Assembly: GCA_902777355.1 (NCBI GenBank)
Contig: CACYTU010000018.1
Span: 1-52,467, forward strand
DNA from: an uncultured Lachnospiraceae bacterium
GTDB lineage: Bacteria > Bacillota > Clostridia > Lachnospirales > Lachnospiraceae
Length of the DNA: 52,467 nucleotides
Direction of reading: 5' to 3'
Shown here piece by piece: positions 42,488-50,970 of this stretch. The stretch's first letter is position 1. Each line of letters begins with the position of its first letter. A model generated the notes under the pieces. The model did no database searches, was not told the DNA's origin, and saw only the letters and a list, made by a program, of their open reading frames with translations. The translations under genes were made by a program, and so were the position numbers.

Positions 42488-42565
42488 TTTGGACATATAC
42501 ACGCCCTTCGAGGGGGCGCGTACAGTAACAGTGCGCAATACCCGCAGGCGAGTCTTGAATTTCCA
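42488..42565. repeat. solitary family C hairpin 1 plus family E copy E7
   Basis: CACGCCCTTCGAGGGGGCGCG (42499 region) recalls the hairpin 1 loop of C2. It is followed by GTGCGCAATACCCGCAGGCG and AGTCTTGAATTTCC, a family E core. Three repeat families are thus stacked between 42328 and 42794. Confidence 0.4.
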
Positions 42566-42591
42566 ACTGTTTTTCGGAGAGAATTAATGAT

Positions 42592-42794
42592 ATGATGTAA
42601 AGGTCAAAAGCCAGGAAAAGGCTCTGAGTCTCGTCAATATGCACATACAACCGCAGGACCATTGCGCAGCTCCGAAGGAGATGTTGCGGCCCTTAGTACC
42701 GCTGCCAGCGAGGATTGAGCGAGAGCGTGTCCAAGGTGTTTGTGCATATTGACGAGACGGATTATCTTTAGCCACCTTTTGACCCCGACATCAT
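42592..42794 (+). mobile_element. MITE-like element, copy A3 (203 bp)
   Basis: It has the same terminal repeats and internal palindrome as A1 and A2. Its interior holds the longest insert among A1-A3 (GCCCTTAGTACCGCTGCCAG then GCGAGGATTGAGCGAGAGCG). It is flanked by GAT on both sides. It lies upstream of the YARHG gene. Confidence 0.87.
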
Positions 42795-43081
42795 GATATT
42801 ATATATTAATGATATTATATTAAGAAGCAGTTGGATTGCTGACAGATCCCATGCGGTCTGCGGCTGCCGGCTTTGACAGATTACTGATTACTACACCACC
42901 GGTTTCGATATGTTTTTGAGCGCCTGAGCGCCCGGCATGCGGGGGTGGACATTGACGGAACCGGTCCGTGCACTGCCCTGCTCTTCAAGAAGTTCTGCGG
43001 CATATTATGGCGCTTGTATAAATGGCGTCTTTTGACATTTAATGGCGTTTGACGAGAAGGGAAGGGGAAAGGAAAAAGGAT

Positions 43082-44188
43082 ATGTTATATTGTATTTATT
43101 GTGGAACTCCGTTGGAGGATGGAGACCTGTTTTGCACCGGCTGCGGCCAGCCTGTGGCAAATACAGAGAACATACACATGATGCCCGGCCGCGAACCTGT
43201 CAGACAGGGGAGCCTTGATCCCACAAATCCTGACATCCGCCCGGAGAGATCTGCCGGGGCAGGAGGGCTTTACTACGGAGAAAATGGAGGCTCAGGCGGA
43301 ATGGGCGACGGGGATGACCCGGGTCCGGGAAAGAACAGGATCGCCATTATTATAGCAGGAGTTGCATTTGCGGTGATCATTTGTGCTTTTTTCCTTCTTC
43401 TGACGGGCGGGTTTTTTAAGAAAGATAAAGACACAAAAGAAGAGGAAACAGTGGCTTATCAGGAACCGGGATCTGATGAAGAGGAGAGTGTTTCCGGACC
43501 TGACGGATCCGGGCAGGAAGCTGAGGACGGGGAAATCCCGGATGACGGGGAGGCCTCCGGACAGCCGGAGGAGGAAGCGCCGGCTGCTGAACCTGTTGAG
43601 CAGGAAGCGGCTCCCGCGTCTGAAGAACCGGTCGATGAAGAAAAAGACGGAACAGGGGCAGCTCCTGCCGGGAGCCAGTCCGGCACGCCGGCTGAGCAGT
43701 CTGATCTGTCACAGGCGGCAGAAACTCCGCTGGATCAGCAGAAGAGTGATACAGCGGCTCAGGAGAATGCCGCTGCAAAAAAACAGGCGGCAGAAGAGCA
43801 GAATAAAAAGAATCCTTCCGGCCGGGAGAATATGAGCGGCGTCGATTCCACGGAAAAGCTGAAAGAGGAGCCTGTTGCGGCCTCGGGCGACAGCAGCTAT
43901 ATACTGGCTGACAGCGACAAAAGGACTTACAGCAGGGAAGAACTGAGCAGACTGGATGACTATACTCTCCAAATGGCCATTAACGAGCTGTACGCCAGGC
44001 ATGGAAGAAAGTTCAAGACACCGGAGATTCAGGAGTATTTTGACGGGAAATCCTGGTATGACGGGACGATCAGCCCTGAAGAGTTTGACGGCAATGAAGC
44101 CGCCTATTTCAATAATTATGAGATGAAAAACCGCGAGCTGATGGCAAAGATCCGTGACGAGAGAGCCGCTGTCGGGAGCCAGCGTTAG
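43082..44188 (+). CDS. zinc-ribbon membrane protein with YARHG domain
   Basis: The 368-residue protein begins with a zinc-ribbon (Cys4, Cys7, Cys18, Cys21 in YCIYCGTP and FCTGCGQ). A Gly-rich stretch, one membrane helix (about 95-115) and a long Glu/Ala/Pro-rich linker (about 125-275) follow. The C-terminal YARHG domain (about 290-355, LQMAINELYARHGRKFK ... YFDGKSWYDGT) is an extracellular domain of unknown binding role, common in Clostridia. The ATG at 43082 follows GGAAAAAGGA; a TTG at 43049 is upstream of that site. The next gene starts 46 bases downstream and has the same one-helix design, so the pair is probably an operon. Confidence 0.85.
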   Translation: MLYCIYCGTPLEDGDLFCTGCGQPVANTENIHMMPGREPVRQGSLDPTNPDIRPERSAGAGGLYYGENGGSGGMGDGDDPGPGKNRIAIIIAGVAFAVIICAFFLLLTGGFFKKDKDTKEEETVAYQEPGSDEEESVSGPDGSGQEAEDGEIPDDGEASGQPEEEAPAAEPVEQEAAPASEEPVDEEKDGTGAAPAGSQSGTPAEQSDLSQAAETPLDQQKSDTAAQENAAAKKQAAEEQNKKNPSGRENMSGVDSTEKLKEEPVAASGDSSYILADSDKRTYSREELSRLDDYTLQMAINELYARHGRKFKTPEIQEYFDGKSWYDGTISPEEFDGNEAAYFNNYEMKNRELMAKIRDERAAVGSQR

Positions 44189-44195
44189 AAACAAG

Positions 44196-44258
44196 TTGGA
44201 TGGAAGAGAAGAATACAGACAGAATAGGAGTTGGATGGAAGAGAAGAATACAGACAGG
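44196..44258. repeat. 34-bp direct repeat at the start of the next gene
   Basis: GTTGGATGGAAGAGAAGAAT + ACAGACAG occurs at 44196 and 44230. Only the second copy has AGGAG before it and an ATG (44235) in the gene frame. The first copy's ATG is out of frame. Confidence 0.8.
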
Positions 44259-45563
44259 ACAGAGAATGAGAAGCTTATGACCGGAACAGGGACACCCGCC
44301 GGGGAGGATTCCACTTCGGATCGCGATGCGTCCGCCCGAAAGACCGGATCCTCCGGCAGGAAGTGGAAAATCGTCCTTGTCCTGTTGGCTATAATCCTTG
44401 CGGGATGCGCTTACGGCTGGTATTACTGGAACCTCCCGGAACAGCAGCTAAAACGTATCCTTCAGGAGTCGGAAGAGTTCCTGGCGAAGGGCGATTATGA
44501 AAATGCTGCCTCAGGTTTCACCAGAGCCATGGAGATCGACCCGGACAATACCGGGGCTGTGGAGGGCTGGCTGAAGGCCAGGATGGCAATCGCGGAGGAG
44601 GCTGCCCAGGCAGGAGGAGATATAGCCGGGCGCGCCCGTGTCTGCGGCCTTTTTGAGGAGATCATATCTTTTTGTGATGAAAAAACAGATCATGCGGGAT
44701 CTGAGGCGGATGTTTCCGCCCCGAATGCAGGAGGAACTTCGGAGGCCGCTGCAGCAGGAGAAGCGGCCACGCAGGAGGCCATGGCATCCGCAGCTGACGA
44801 AAACCCTGAGAAGACTGAGGCCTCTGATCCTGCGGGGGACGGCGGACCTCTCGCCGCCATCGTCGGACCTGTGCGCGAAGAGGCTGCGGACCGGCTGGCC
44901 CGGCTGCGCAGGGAAATTGCGGAGGATTATGATTCGGTACAATGCGAGACTGTCAGGGAGGACCGGTCCGGAAAGGTGGTCCTTACAGACGGAACAGAAG
45001 TGCCTTATACCTGGTATTATGATCTGGTGCAGATCCGGGATGATAATTATCCTCTGGCGGATGAAATCAATGCCGTTCTGGAGGCGCAGAAAGATGCTTT
45101 CTTTTCCGGAGAACAGACGAACCCCTCGGCAGGTATAGGAGGTGTGATTACCCGGGCTGAGGGAGATTATCAGGACTATGTCGGCGAAGCCGGTATTTAT
45201 TCCGGAAAAGGCATACTCAGCATCCGTATGGCTGAAATCAGGTCGGCAGGACTGGCAAGGGCAGGTTTTTTCCGCGGGAAGACATTCCGACTCTCGGACG
45301 GAAAGGAACTGACTCTGGCAGATGTGACTGACAGGACGGACTCAGGCTTAAAACACCTGGTAAAAAAGAAGATCCGGGAGTGGTTTGAAAATGAAGGCTA
45401 TTCCTCTGTTTCCATGTCGGATGTAGAGGACTACATAGATCAGACGGCTCCGGAGGAGCTGAAATTCTGTATCAGGGAAGACGGGATCGTCTATCTGGCA
45501 GTCGACCAGGAGATGCCCTTCTTTACCGGTGCGGGGGAAATCCTCGAGATTCCGCTTAATTAA
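44235..45563 (+). CDS. membrane protein with TPR-like helix and RsiV/DUF3298-like domain
   Basis: The 442-residue protein has a short cytoplasmic part, one membrane helix (about 38-58, IVLVLLAIILAGCAYGW) and a TPR-like helical pair (FLAKGDYENAASGFTRAMEI). A low-complexity acidic Ala/Glu stretch follows (about 160-205). The C-terminal domain (about 230-442) resembles the DUF3298/RsiV extracellular domain (GKTFRLSDGKELTLADV ... FCIREDGIVYLAVD). Such domains occur in anti-sigma factors and lipoproteins, but no sigma gene is adjacent. The ATG at 44235 is chosen for frame and its AGGAG. It is the likely partner of the YARHG protein in an envelope function. Confidence 0.75.
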   Translation: MEEKNTDRTENEKLMTGTGTPAGEDSTSDRDASARKTGSSGRKWKIVLVLLAIILAGCAYGWYYWNLPEQQLKRILQESEEFLAKGDYENAASGFTRAMEIDPDNTGAVEGWLKARMAIAEEAAQAGGDIAGRARVCGLFEEIISFCDEKTDHAGSEADVSAPNAGGTSEAAAAGEAATQEAMASAADENPEKTEASDPAGDGGPLAAIVGPVREEAADRLARLRREIAEDYDSVQCETVREDRSGKVVLTDGTEVPYTWYYDLVQIRDDNYPLADEINAVLEAQKDAFFSGEQTNPSAGIGGVITRAEGDYQDYVGEAGIYSGKGILSIRMAEIRSAGLARAGFFRGKTFRLSDGKELTLADVTDRTDSGLKHLVKKKIREWFENEGYSSVSMSDVEDYIDQTAPEELKFCIREDGIVYLAVDQEMPFFTGAGEILEIPLN

Positions 45564-45600
45564 AAGGTATCGAAAAAGATATTGAAAAAGATATCGAAGC
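45563..45600. repeat. 12-bp repeat directly after the stop codon
   Basis: AAAGGTATCGAA, AAAGATATTGAA and AAAGATATCGAA follow one another starting three bases after the TAA. Confidence 0.75.
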
Positions 45601-45620
45601 GGGAAATGTTCCAATCTGGT

Positions 45621-45738
45621 ATGATGTGAAGATCAAAAGCCGGGAATAGCCGGGGCTGCTTTCCCTGCTTTTTGCCCCGACATCCCGTACACTTTTTGCC
45701 CCCGACATCCCGTTTCTTTTTTGCCCCCGACATCCCGT
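45621..45738 (+). mobile_element. degenerate MITE-like copy A5 with triplicated right end
   Basis: The left end ATGATGTGAAGATCAAAAGC is recognisable. The internal palindrome is lost. The right end TTTTTGCCCCGACATCCCGT is repeated three times in about 24-bp steps. No flanking 3-bp repeat is found. Confidence 0.55.
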
Positions 45739-45884
45739 TTATCATCTCGTTTATAAAGAAGGAAGAAAAATCAGTACAGCCGGGAACCAGAGATTCTGGT
45801 GTCCCGGCTGTATTATTTTTGTTAAGGGAGCCTCATATGGAAGCTTCAGAAGGAAGCTTCTGGTTAGACAATACATTGCAGCTA

Positions 45885-45990
45885 TTCAGGCAACGTATTG
45901 CCGCCCCTCAGGCAATGTATTGCCGTCGGTCATGCGCTTCATTTCCACTATTCAGGCAATGTATTGCCGTCCTTCAGGCATTGTATTCAT
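45885..45990. repeat. 22-bp minisatellite containing a stop codon
   Basis: TTCAGGCAATGTATTGCCGT-type units start at 45885, 45907, 45951 and 45973. The last (TTCAGGCATTGTATTC) is the complement of the final Tyr-Asn-Ala codons and TGA of the minus-strand regulator gene. Confidence 0.85.
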
Positions 45991-47434
45991 CCAGGATATT
46001 CTGCAGGGTGTCCATGGAAGCTTCCGTGCTCATACAGATGCTGTCCGGTATATTACGGAAAAAGTCATTTAAGAGAGACAGGAGTCCGGGATCACGGATC
46101 AGGATGACTTTGCCCGCTCCGGAAATATTCTGCAGATGAATGCTAATAAGTCTGTCATCGACCCAGATTCTGTTTCTGGAGGAAGTATTGCCGAACGATT
46201 CCTTTATGATACGCAGGGAGGCTCCGTGCTCCCGGATCATTTCCATAAAGTCACATAGCAGGAGGACCCGGTCCTCTGGTTCGATCGGATCATACCATTC
46301 TATAGGGCAATCAGGGAGAATTCCGGTCTCCATAAAATCCCGGATGCCTTTTTCAGAGATTATCAGGGTGGCATTGGCCGTGTCCAGGAACTGCATATCT
46401 TTTTTTGAGAGCTCAAGCAGGGAACTTTTGATGAAGCTCCGATTGGAAAGTTCCATTTTTAAATATTTTTCCAGGGTTCGCCCGTTGAGGAAGAAGTCCA
46501 GGCCGAAATGCATATGGAAGGAGACAAAATTGTTGCCGTTCCTTCTCTGGCTGTTGCAATACAGCAGATCCCTGTGGTCCCTGATCTCCACGGTGAGAGG
46601 GATGCAGCCGCTCTTGATTTCATTGAAGGTCTTTTTAAAAAAAGTGACTGTTTCCGGCTGTTTATGAAGGAGACCAAACTGCAGATCCTCGGAAAACTGC
46701 AGGGCATATTCATCCGTGATCACCGCGCAGGGGAGAAAGAGAAAAGCCCGGTTTCCCGTCAGCAGGTTTGCGTAATAGTAGTAGAGGTTATAATCAGATA
46801 CGCTTTTGAGGACGGGCAGCATAGTGCTCATGACATTGATATTGCGTACATCGCTGTCCGGGAGAACCTTGTTTTCGTCCAGGGCAAAAACATGCTCGAT
46901 CTGTATCTTTTTACCGATTTGTCCGTCCGCGTCCCCGCAGACAGTCCGGATGATATCCATGGTCCTTCTGTCGGGAGGCATACGGATATAAATGTGCGAG
47001 TCGGGCTGTTTCTTTACTTTATGAAAGAGATAGGAGAATGTACTCAGAACATTGCTCTCTCCATTCAGTACACGGGATGCCTGATCGGGGGCGGATAATG
47101 ATTCGTCGAGGGGTTTTAAAAAGATTGAGGGGGACAGGGGCGGATTGTATTCAAAGCACCTCTGAAGGAAGGCCGCAACTGTCTTTCTGCGAAAGTAGTG
47201 TTCAGCTCCGGTCTGGATGATCCTGTATTTTTCCATGAGAACCCCGGTCTCTTCAGGTGTCAGCTTCATGTAGAGGGCCATAAGTTCCACCTGAGCTTCC
47301 GAAGAGGGTTTCCGTGTGCCGTGAACAATTTTGTACATGGACGAACGGTCGATTTTACAGAAAGAAGCCATCCGGGCAATATTGATTTCCTTGGCAACAA
47401 TGATGGAGCTGAGCTGTCTGGAAAATATATTCAT
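45974..47434 (-). CDS. large HTH regulator of unknown family
   Basis: The 486-residue protein has an N-terminal helix-turn-helix (residues 12-50, IARMASFCKIDRSSMYKIVHG, XRE-like) followed by about 430 residues without a recognised domain. The large part alternates sheet and helix and contains FFKKTFNEIKSGC and a C-terminal RDPGLLSLLNDFFRNIP. Many Lachnospiraceae carry such long single-HTH proteins, of unknown signal. No catalytic motif is visible. The TGA stop is embedded in a minisatellite. It is divergent from purO, with a 630-base gap in between. Confidence 0.7.
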   Translation of the reverse strand: MNIFSRQLSSIIVAKEINIARMASFCKIDRSSMYKIVHGTRKPSSEAQVELMALYMKLTPEETGVLMEKYRIIQTGAEHYFRRKTVAAFLQRCFEYNPPLSPSIFLKPLDESLSAPDQASRVLNGESNVLSTFSYLFHKVKKQPDSHIYIRMPPDRRTMDIIRTVCGDADGQIGKKIQIEHVFALDENKVLPDSDVRNINVMSTMLPVLKSVSDYNLYYYYANLLTGNRAFLFLPCAVITDEYALQFSEDLQFGLLHKQPETVTFFKKTFNEIKSGCIPLTVEIRDHRDLLYCNSQRRNGNNFVSFHMHFGLDFFLNGRTLEKYLKMELSNRSFIKSSLLELSKKDMQFLDTANATLIISEKGIRDFMETGILPDCPIEWYDPIEPEDRVLLLCDFMEMIREHGASLRIIKESFGNTSSRNRIWVDDRLISIHLQNISGAGKVILIRDPGLLSLLNDFFRNIPDSICMSTEASMDTLQNILDEYNA

Positions 47435-47790
47435 GCGTTTCCTCTCCTTTTCCTGCGTATGTCCCTGCGGATGCCTCCAGAGACGAATTGCCGGAGGCAG
47501 GACACGTGCGTATAGATGGAATTTAACAGAGTAGCACGCTACTACAATAAAGTATAGAGTGTGATGTTATTATAACAGATATTATGTGCGTATGGGAAAT
47601 TTTTTTGAACACAAACAGAACACATAAATGCAGAGATAAAAGATACGTTGCCATCCATCCCCTGTCGTGTGCCCGGATACTGACGGCAGCAAAGCTGAGT
47701 GATGATAAGTACAATAAAAATAAGGAAAAAATTCATTGCCAGATAAAAAAGATTTGATAGAATGGAATTGATTTGGTAGTATATTTTTTT

Positions 47791-47862
47791 ATGACAATGG
47801 TAAACCATATGACAATAGTAAGCTTTATGGTAATTGTAAACATTTTGACAAATAGGAAACGG
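47791..47862. promoter_or_regulatory. four 18-bp phased repeats in the gap before purO
   Basis: ATGACAATGGTAAACC (47791), ATGACAATAGTAAGC (47809), ATGGTAATTGTAAAC (47827) and TTGACAAATAGGAAAC (47845) are spaced exactly 18 bp. The last overlaps a TTGACA box. They could be an operator array or another minisatellite. The rest of the 633-base gap 47435-48067 is AT-rich to the left and, near 47980, contains a fragment resembling family C (AGTCACACCCGCAC). Confidence 0.45.
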
Positions 47863-48067
47863 GCAGATTGATTAAGTCCGCCTGAAAAAAGTGAAAAATG
47901 ATGCCGATGCACTGTTTTTCACTCGGGAGGTCTGCATCGAAGCGCCGCAGATCTTTCGGACAGCAGGGAAGAGTCCGCATAAGTCACACCCGCACTATAG
48001 GCTCCGCCTGTTTGGAGAAGCTTTCCCGCGTGTCTTTGCACAGAGCGCTTAGTCATGGAGGTTAAAA

Positions 48068-48787
48068 ATGGCAGATCTGGAAAAGATTCTTCGGGAGGTC
48101 AGTTATCCCGGAAGAGGTATTACAATCGGAAGAAGCGCAGACGGAAAGAAGGCTGTGATCGCTTATTTCATCATGGGCAGAAGTTCGAACAGCCGCAACA
48201 GGGTCTTTGTGACAGAGGGGAACGGCATCCGCACAGAGGCTTTTGATCCTTCCCAAATGGAGGATCCCAGCCTGATCATTTACGCACCGGTCCGTGTACT
48301 CGGAAATAAGACGATCGTCACAAACGGCGACCAGACAGACACGATCTATGACGGCCTTGACAGGCAGATGACCTTTGAACAGTCTCTCCGCAGCCGTGAA
48401 TTTGAGCCCGATGCTCCCAATTATACACCCAGGATCTCGGGAGTACTCCATGTGGAGGCGGGAAATTACAATTTTGCCATGTCCATTCTGAAATCGGACG
48501 ACGGTGACCCGGCTTCCTGCCTGAGGCAGACATTTGCCTATGAGAAGCCCGCCGCAGGCACCGGCCGTTTCATCTCCACATACCAGGGAGACGGAAATCC
48601 GCTTCCTTCCTTTGCGGGAGAACCCGTGAAGCTTGAGTTTGACCAGGCGTTTACGGAAGATATAGATACATTTGGGGAGCGCATCTGGAAGGCTCTCAAT
48701 GAGGACAACAAGGTCTCCCTGTTTGTGCGTTTCATCGATATAGAAACAGGAGAGACAGAAAGCCGCATCATCAACAAGAATGTGTGA
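48068..48787 (+). CDS. purO: IMP cyclohydrolase, PurO-type
   Basis: The 239-residue enzyme matches the archaeal-type IMP cyclohydrolase that closes the purine ring from FAICAR, the last step of IMP synthesis. The family signature YPGRGITIGRSADGKKAV followed by AYFIMGRSSNSRNRVF is clear near the N terminus, and YTPRISG is conserved in the middle. Most bacteria use the N-terminal domain of PurH for this step. TGGAGGT precedes the ATG. It is 38 bases upstream of the free-standing AICAR transformylase, so both activities of PurH are encoded as separate proteins. Confidence 0.88.
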   Translation: MADLEKILREVSYPGRGITIGRSADGKKAVIAYFIMGRSSNSRNRVFVTEGNGIRTEAFDPSQMEDPSLIIYAPVRVLGNKTIVTNGDQTDTIYDGLDRQMTFEQSLRSREFEPDAPNYTPRISGVLHVEAGNYNFAMSILKSDDGDPASCLRQTFAYEKPAAGTGRFISTYQGDGNPLPSFAGEPVKLEFDQAFTEDIDTFGERIWKALNEDNKVSLFVRFIDIETGETESRIINKNV

Positions 48788-48825
48788 TCTTCCGGTCAAA
48801 AAGTCAGTAACAGAAAGGAATTCAA

Positions 48826-50025
48826 ATGAGTACAGAGAACATTGCAATCACAGAACTTCCCCTGAAATATGGCTGTAACCCCAATCAGAAGCCTTCCCGT
48901 GTTTACATGGAAGACGGCAGCGCTCTGCCCGTCACAGTCCTGAACGGCCGTCCCGGCTACATCAACCTGCTGGACGCCCTGAACGGATGGCAGCTGGTCA
49001 AAGAGCTGAAGGCAGCGACCGGAAAACCCGCAGCGACTTCCTTTAAGCATGTCTCCCCCGCGGGAGCGGCGATCGGACTTCCCCTCTCCGAGGTGGAGAA
49101 GAAGATCTACTGGGTTGAGGACGCAGGTGAGCTAACACCCCTTGCAAGCGCCTATGCCCGCGCCCGCGGCGCTGACAGGATGTCCAGCTTCGGTGATTTC
49201 ATCTCGCTGTCCGACAAGTGCGACGCCTGCACAGCCATGCTGATCAAGCCCGAGGTTTCCGACGGCATCATCGCACCCGGTTATGACGAGGACGCTCTGG
49301 AGATCCTGAAGAGCAAAAAGAAGGGCAATTACTGCATTCTTCAGATGGATCCGGATTATGTCCCCGCCCCCATCGAGAAGAAGCAGGTCTACGGCATTAC
49401 TTTTGAGCAGGGCCGCAATGAGCTGGTCGTTGACGACGCTCTTTTCTCCAATATTGTGACCAAAAACAAAGATCTTCCCGCGGCAGCCCGGGATGATATG
49501 GCGATCGCTATGATCACCCTGAAATATACTCAGTCCAATTCCGTCTGCTACGTCAAGGGCGGTCAGGCCATCGGCATCGGAGCCGGACAGCAGTCCCGCA
49601 TCCACTGCACACGCCTTGCCGGCCAGAAGGCCGACAACTGGTATCTTCGCCAGTGCCCCAAGGTTCTCAATCTTCCTTTCAAAGAGGATGTGCGGCGTGC
49701 TGACAGGGACAATGCAATCGACCTCTACATGGGCGAGGAGTACATGGATGTACTCGATGACGGAAAGTGGCAGGCGCTCTTTACCGAGAAGCCCGCTGTT
49801 CTCACTGCGGAAGAGAAGAAGGAATGGCTGGCGGGCAACACCGATGTAACACTCGGTTCCGACGCATTCTTCCCCTTCGGCGACAATATCGAGAGAGCTT
49901 ATCGCAGCGGCGTGAAGTATGTGGCACAGCCCGGCGGCTCCATCCGCGACGACAACGTCATCGCTGCCTGTGACGCGCACGACATGGTCATGTGCTTTAC
50001 CGGCATCCGCCTCTTCCACCATTGA
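48826..50025 (+). CDS. AICAR transformylase (stand-alone PurH C-terminal type)
   Basis: The 399-residue enzyme transfers a formyl group from 10-formyl-tetrahydrofolate to AICAR. Diagnostic motifs are [12 protein letters not shown] at the start, [11 protein letters not shown] (catalytic Lys-His) and [52 protein letters not shown] and [10 protein letters not shown] are also present. The cyclohydrolase domain of bifunctional PurH is absent. AGAAAGGAA precedes the ATG. It lies directly after purO and is probably co-transcribed with it. Confidence 0.94.
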   Translation: MSTENIAITELPLKYGCNPNQKPSRVYMEDGSALPVTVLNGRPGYINLLDALNGWQLVKELKAATGKPAATSFKHVSPAGAAIGLPLSEVEKKIYWVEDAGELTPLASAYARARGADRMSSFGDFISLSDKCDACTAMLIKPEVSDGIIAPGYDEDALEILKSKKKGNYCILQMDPDYVPAPIEKKQVYGITFEQGRNELVVDDALFSNIVTKNKDLPAAARDDMAIAMITLKYTQSNSVCYVKGGQAIGIGAGQQSRIHCTRLAGQKADNWYLRQCPKVLNLPFKEDVRRADRDNAIDLYMGEEYMDVLDDGKWQALFTEKPAVLTAEEKKEWLAGNTDVTLGSDAFFPFGDNIERAYRSGVKYVAQPGGSIRDDNVIAACDAHDMVMCFTGIRLFHH

Positions 50026-50037
50026 TCATACAGCCGT

Positions 50038-50200
50038 AATAGGACAGCAGTTTGTAAACAGCAGTCCGGAAAAAATGGTCCGAAAACAGCAATTCGCAAA
50101 CAATAATCCGGAAAAAGCAATCCGGAAACAGCAGTTTGTAAACAGCAGTCCGGAAAAAACGATCCGAAAACAGCAATTCGGAAACAACAGTCCGGGACAG
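50038..50200. repeat. 15-bp degenerate minisatellite
   Basis: About ten units of ACAGCAGTCCGGAAA / AAACAGCAATTCGCA type lie head to tail between the transformylase and ispF. The + strand reads mostly as Gln/Asn codons in one frame, but stop codons and the lack of a site argue against a gene. Confidence 0.85.
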
Positions 50201-50241
50201 GAGATTCTGCCCCGGACTGAGATTTGAGCAGGTGATTCAAG

Positions 50242-50829
50242 ATGCGTATAGGAACAGGATATGATGTCCACAAGCTGGTAGAGGGCAGGAAACTCATTCT
50301 GGGTGGAGTGGAGATTCCTTATGAAAAAGGTCTGCTGGGTCATTCGGACGCAGATGTCCTGGTGCACGCCATTATGGATGCGCTTCTGGGAGCTGCTGCC
50401 CTGGGAGATATCGGCCTTCACTTTCCGGACAAGGATCCTGCATATAAAGGGGCGGATTCGCTCGAGCTCGCCCGCAGGGTTTCCGGAATCCTGGCGGAGA
50501 ACGGCTATCTCATTGAAAATATTGATTCGACCGTGATCGCGCAGGCTCCCAGACTGAGACCTTATATTGATGAAATGCGCGCGAATATTGCCAGAGCTCT
50601 GGATCTGGATGTAACCCAGGTCAGCGTAAAGGCGACTACAGAAGAGCATCTGGGATTCACCGGACGAGGAGAGGGAATCTCCGCGCAGGCTGTGGCCCTG
50701 ATCACTTCGCCCCGGGATCTGACCGCCAGCCGGGTGGATCTCATGGAGGCCGCCGACATTGGCGGGTGTTCATCCTGTCCCATGCGGCGGGCGGGGGGAG
50801 ATAGTCCTGCAGACTGCCCCGGAAACTGA
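50242..50829 (+). CDS. ispF: 2-C-methyl-D-erythritol 2,4-cyclodiphosphate synthase
   Basis: This is the fifth enzyme of the MEP isoprenoid pathway. It shows [40 protein letters not shown], and [21 protein letters not shown] with the zinc ligands Asp8, His10 and His42. The first 158 residues are the usual length. About 37 extra residues follow ([14 protein letters not shown] then [13 protein letters not shown]) with three Cys, not part of the normal enzyme. The start has AGGTGA upstream. It is 142 bases before cysS. Confidence 0.93.
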   Translation: MRIGTGYDVHKLVEGRKLILGGVEIPYEKGLLGHSDADVLVHAIMDALLGAAALGDIGLHFPDKDPAYKGADSLELARRVSGILAENGYLIENIDSTVIAQAPRLRPYIDEMRANIARALDLDVTQVSVKATTEEHLGFTGRGEGISAQAVALITSPRDLTASRVDLMEAADIGGCSSCPMRRAGGDSPADCPGN

Positions 50830-50970
50830 AAAAAGTAGAATAAATGCTCCGCGGGGATAACCGCGCGCAGGCACCAGCCAACGAAAAACAAGAAAAAGGA
50901 ACTGCGGCAGGCTGAGCAGATCATTTTGCTGCAGACACCTGGATACACAAAAGTTAAAGAGGGACTGTAA

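Noticed and set aside
48062-50022. Long minus-strand frames opposite purO and the transformylase.
   Set aside because: They are antisense shadows with no independent support.
50038-50200. Gln/Asn-rich peptide gene in the 15-bp array.
   Set aside because: No ribosome site is present and frames are interrupted. Other tracts in the window show the same non-coding repeat behaviour.
50830-50970. Possible T-box leader before cysS.
   Set aside because: Only a small GC hairpin is present; the T-box core sequence and a specifier loop are missing.
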